Assembly (NCBI GenBank): GCA_021157645.1
Contig: JAGGWC010000156.1
Location: 1 to 8,308, forward strand
Source: Candidatus Cloacimonadota bacterium
GTDB taxonomy: Bacteria > Cloacimonadota > Cloacimonadia > Cloacimonadales > TCS61
Direction of reading: 5' to 3'
DNA length: 8,308 nucleotides
Below, piece after piece: positions 6,530 through 8,308 of the stretch (its first letter is position 1; the number at the start of each line of letters is the position of its first letter). Under the pieces are notes generated by a model that was not told the origin of the DNA, made no database searches, and saw only the letters and a program-made list of their open reading frames with translations. Both the position numbers and the translations under genes were made by a program.

Positions 6530-8308
6530 ATGAAAAAATTAAAAATTTTGATGCTGGAAGATAATCAATTCGATGTGAAACTTATCAAACAAGAAATGAT
6601 AGAGCATGAAATTGATTTTACTTCAAAGCTGGTAGAAACAGAAAAGGATTTTATTGAAGCTATACATAACTTCAAGCCAGATTTGATCCTTTCGGATTAT
6701 AGCTTACCACAATTCACAGGATTTGAAGCATTGAAAATTGTAAAAAAACTTATTCCGGATATTCCTGTTATCATTGTCACTGGTTTCCTTTCAGAAGAAA
6801 CTGCAATAGACTCTATAAAGGCTGGTGCCTGGAATTATATTCTCAAAGATAACCTGTTAAGATTAGCTCCAGCTATTAAAAACGCACTAAAATTGAAAGA
6901 GGAAAAGAACAAAAAAAGCCAGGCAGAAAAAACGTTGAAAGAAAGTGAAGCACATTATCACCTGCTTTTTAATACATTACCATACAGTGCTGAAATTTTA
7001 GATTTGAAAGGTAATATTTTAGATTGTAACACGAATACACTTGAAATGTTAGGTTATAAAAGAAACAAAATTATTGGTAGAAATATTAATGAGTTTGCTG
7101 ATGCGGAAACATTAGAATTTTTCCATAAGAATTTCTCACAAGCTAAAAAAGGCGAAATACGGAATAATGAAGCTCGGTTGATCCATAAAAACGGAAACAT
7201 AATTCATGTCATACGAACTGTAAATCCCATTATTAGTACAGATGGCGTAGTAAAGAATTTGCTCGCTCTTAATGTTGATATCACCAAACTTAAAAAAGCG
7301 GAGGAAAAAATAAAAGAACAGCATAAAAATATTGACTTGCTTTACAAAATCGCAATACAGTTTATTGAATTTCCACAAGATAAAGATATTTATACTTTTA
7401 TTGGAGAACAACTTCAAGTGTTTGCAGGTAAAGATTCTTATGTTGCTGTTAATTCTATTGATAGGGAAGCAAAAATCTTGACCACGCGTGCAATTATTGG
7501 AATGGGAAAATTCACAAAAAAAATTATAGATCTTTTAAAAAAGCATCCCGTTGGTATGACTTATAATTCAAATGATGAAGACCTTATTTATCTTACCGAC
7601 AGCAAATTACACTTATACAAAGAAGGAATATATGGCTTATCATTAAAGACTGTTCCGAAAGCTGTTTCCAAGTCCATAGAAAAATTAATGAATATTAAAA
7701 AGATATTTACAATCGGTTTTACAAAAGATAATAATTTATTCGGAACCATTGCCATATTTTTCAAAGAAAATGTTGGTGAACTTCAAAATAAGAAAATAAT
7801 AGAACTATTTGTTAAACATGCTTCCATTGTGGTTCAAAAAAGGCAGGCAGAAGAAGCATTAAAAAACTCTGAAGAAAGATTAAATATTTTATTTGAATCT
7901 GCACCGGATGCTTACTATCTTAATGATCTTACAGGCAAATTCATTGATGGAAACAAGGCAGCTGAAAAATTACTAGGTTACCCACGGGAAGAACTTATCG
8001 GTAAAAATTTTGTGGAGACTGGAATACTATATCCAAACCAAGCCAAGAAAGCTTTAGATGTCTTGAAAAGAAACATAAATGGTGAATCCATTGGACCTGA
8101 CGAGTATACATTAAAAAGAAAGGATGGTTCAAAAGCTGAAGTGGAAATATTAACTCATCCTGTAACCATAAATAATGAGAGAATGGTTTTGGGCATTGCC
8201 CGCGATATAACCGAGCGAAAGCAAGTAGAGAAAAAACTGGAATCAAAAATGAAACAACTTATATTGATCAATGATATCACAATTGGTAGAGAATTAACAC
8301 TAAATGAA
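6530..8308 (+). CDS. Multidomain two-component sensor protein REC-PAS-GAF-PAS, C-terminus beyond window
   Basis: 593 codons are open to the right edge with no stop. A CheY-like receiver fills about 4-120: acidic pair E10/D11, phospho-acceptor D56 (LILSDYSLP, 53-60), T84 and K106. A first PAS domain is at about 140-255, ending in the PAC-like VDITKLKKAEEK. A GAF-like domain is at about 268-437 (SYVAVNSIDRE 303-313, HPVGMTY 339-345, FTIGFTKDNNLFGTIAIFF 393-411). A second PAS domain is at about 446-565, with SAPDAYYLND (457-466), KRKDGS (529-534) and ARDITERKQ (557-565). The two PAS domains are preceded by near-copies of one helical linker (QAEKTLKESE and QAEEALKNSEE). No signal peptide or membrane segment is visible, so it should be cytoplasmic. 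Proteins of this build usually end in a HisKA/HATPase kinase, but GGDEF or other outputs occur, and the output is not visible here. The last residues (KQLILINDITIGRELTLNE) look like the entry to a further GAF or kinase segment. An N-terminal receiver means it probably takes phosphate from a partner kinase. Confidence 0.92.
   Translation, partial: MKKLKILMLEDNQFDVKLIKQEMIEHEIDFTSKLVETEKDFIEAIHNFKPDLILSDYSLPQFTGFEALKIVKKLIPDIPVIIVTGFLSEETAIDSIKAGAWNYILKDNLLRLAPAIKNALKLKEEKNKKSQAEKTLKESEAHYHLLFNTLPYSAEILDLKGNILDCNTNTLEMLGYKRNKIIGRNINEFADAETLEFFHKNFSQAKKGEIRNNEARLIHKNGNIIHVIRTVNPIISTDGVVKNLLALNVDITKLKKAEEKIKEQHKNIDLLYKIAIQFIEFPQDKDIYTFIGEQLQVFAGKDSYVAVNSIDREAKILTTRAIIGMGKFTKKIIDLLKKHPVGMTYNSNDEDLIYLTDSKLHLYKEGIYGLSLKTVPKAVSKSIEKLMNIKKIFTIGFTKDNNLFGTIAIFFKENVGELQNKKIIELFVKHASIVVQKRQAEEALKNSEERLNILFESAPDAYYLNDLTGKFIDGNKAAEKLLGYPREELIGKNFVETGILYPNQAKKALDVLKRNINGESIGPDEYTLKRKDGSKAEVEILTHPVTINNERMVLGIARDITERKQVEKKLESKMKQLILINDITIGRELTLNE

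Noticed and set aside
7136..7417. Open frame of 93 codons antisense to the sensor gene
   Set aside because: The hydrophobic, Phe-rich translation mirrors the Lys/Glu/Asn-rich sense strand. The sense frame carries recognisable PAS and GAF motifs throughout.
7995..8246. Open frame of 83 codons antisense to the second PAS domain
   Set aside because: It is antisense to a well-supported PAS domain and shows no recognisable protein features.
1..8308. tRNA, rRNA, CRISPR, insertion-sequence or phage features
   Set aside because: I saw no cloverleaf-like or conserved rRNA stretches, no regularly spaced repeats, and no transposase or phage motifs on either strand.

Overview
The window is AT-rich (roughly one third G+C by eye) bacterial DNA with four genes on the minus strand and one on the plus strand. 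An outer-membrane-type SLBB export protein next to sugar-nucleotide enzymes points to a Gram-negative envelope. The style of the Mfd protein and of the REC/PAS/GAF sensor reminds me of FCB-group lineages such as Cloacimonadota or Bacteroidota-related candidate phyla. That placement is an impression from sequence style, not a database result.

Layout. Positions 1-2604 (minus strand) hold a surface-polysaccharide block. In transcription order it has a secreted protein with four SLBB-type repeats (1252-2604), an NAD-dependent nucleotide-sugar epimerase/dehydratase (281-1240), and the first 90 residues of a DegT/DnrJ/EryC1/StrS-family PLP-dependent sugar aminotransferase (1-272, running off the left edge). 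The gaps are 11 and 8 bp, and the last ribosome-binding site overlaps the previous gene's stop region, so these three look like one operon. Upstream of them, in the same direction, lies a full-length mfd (2717-6121), the transcription-repair coupling factor. The 112-bp gap between mfd and the SLBB gene holds a candidate promoter.

Positions 6122-6529 are a 408-bp divergent intergenic region. It holds several inverted repeats, one of which resembles a widespread REP-like palindromic motif (CTGAGCTTNTCGAAG), and a pair of mutually exclusive hairpins just before the next gene. From 6530 to the right edge, on the plus strand, is an open reading frame with no stop in the window. It encodes a multidomain signalling protein, REC-PAS-GAF-PAS, whose output domain lies beyond the window.

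How the genes fit together. The aminotransferase and epimerase would make a modified (amino or decarboxylated) nucleotide sugar, and the SLBB protein would belong to the export machinery of the resulting glycan. mfd is a housekeeping repair gene that happens to be their neighbour. The sensor gene is divergent, and nothing in the sequence ties it to polysaccharide synthesis. I found no RNA genes, CRISPR array, insertion sequence or phage genes. I did not find a convincing new system. The points most worth a second look are the domain make-up of the SLBB protein, the unusual GAF domain in the sensor, and the structured intergenic region.
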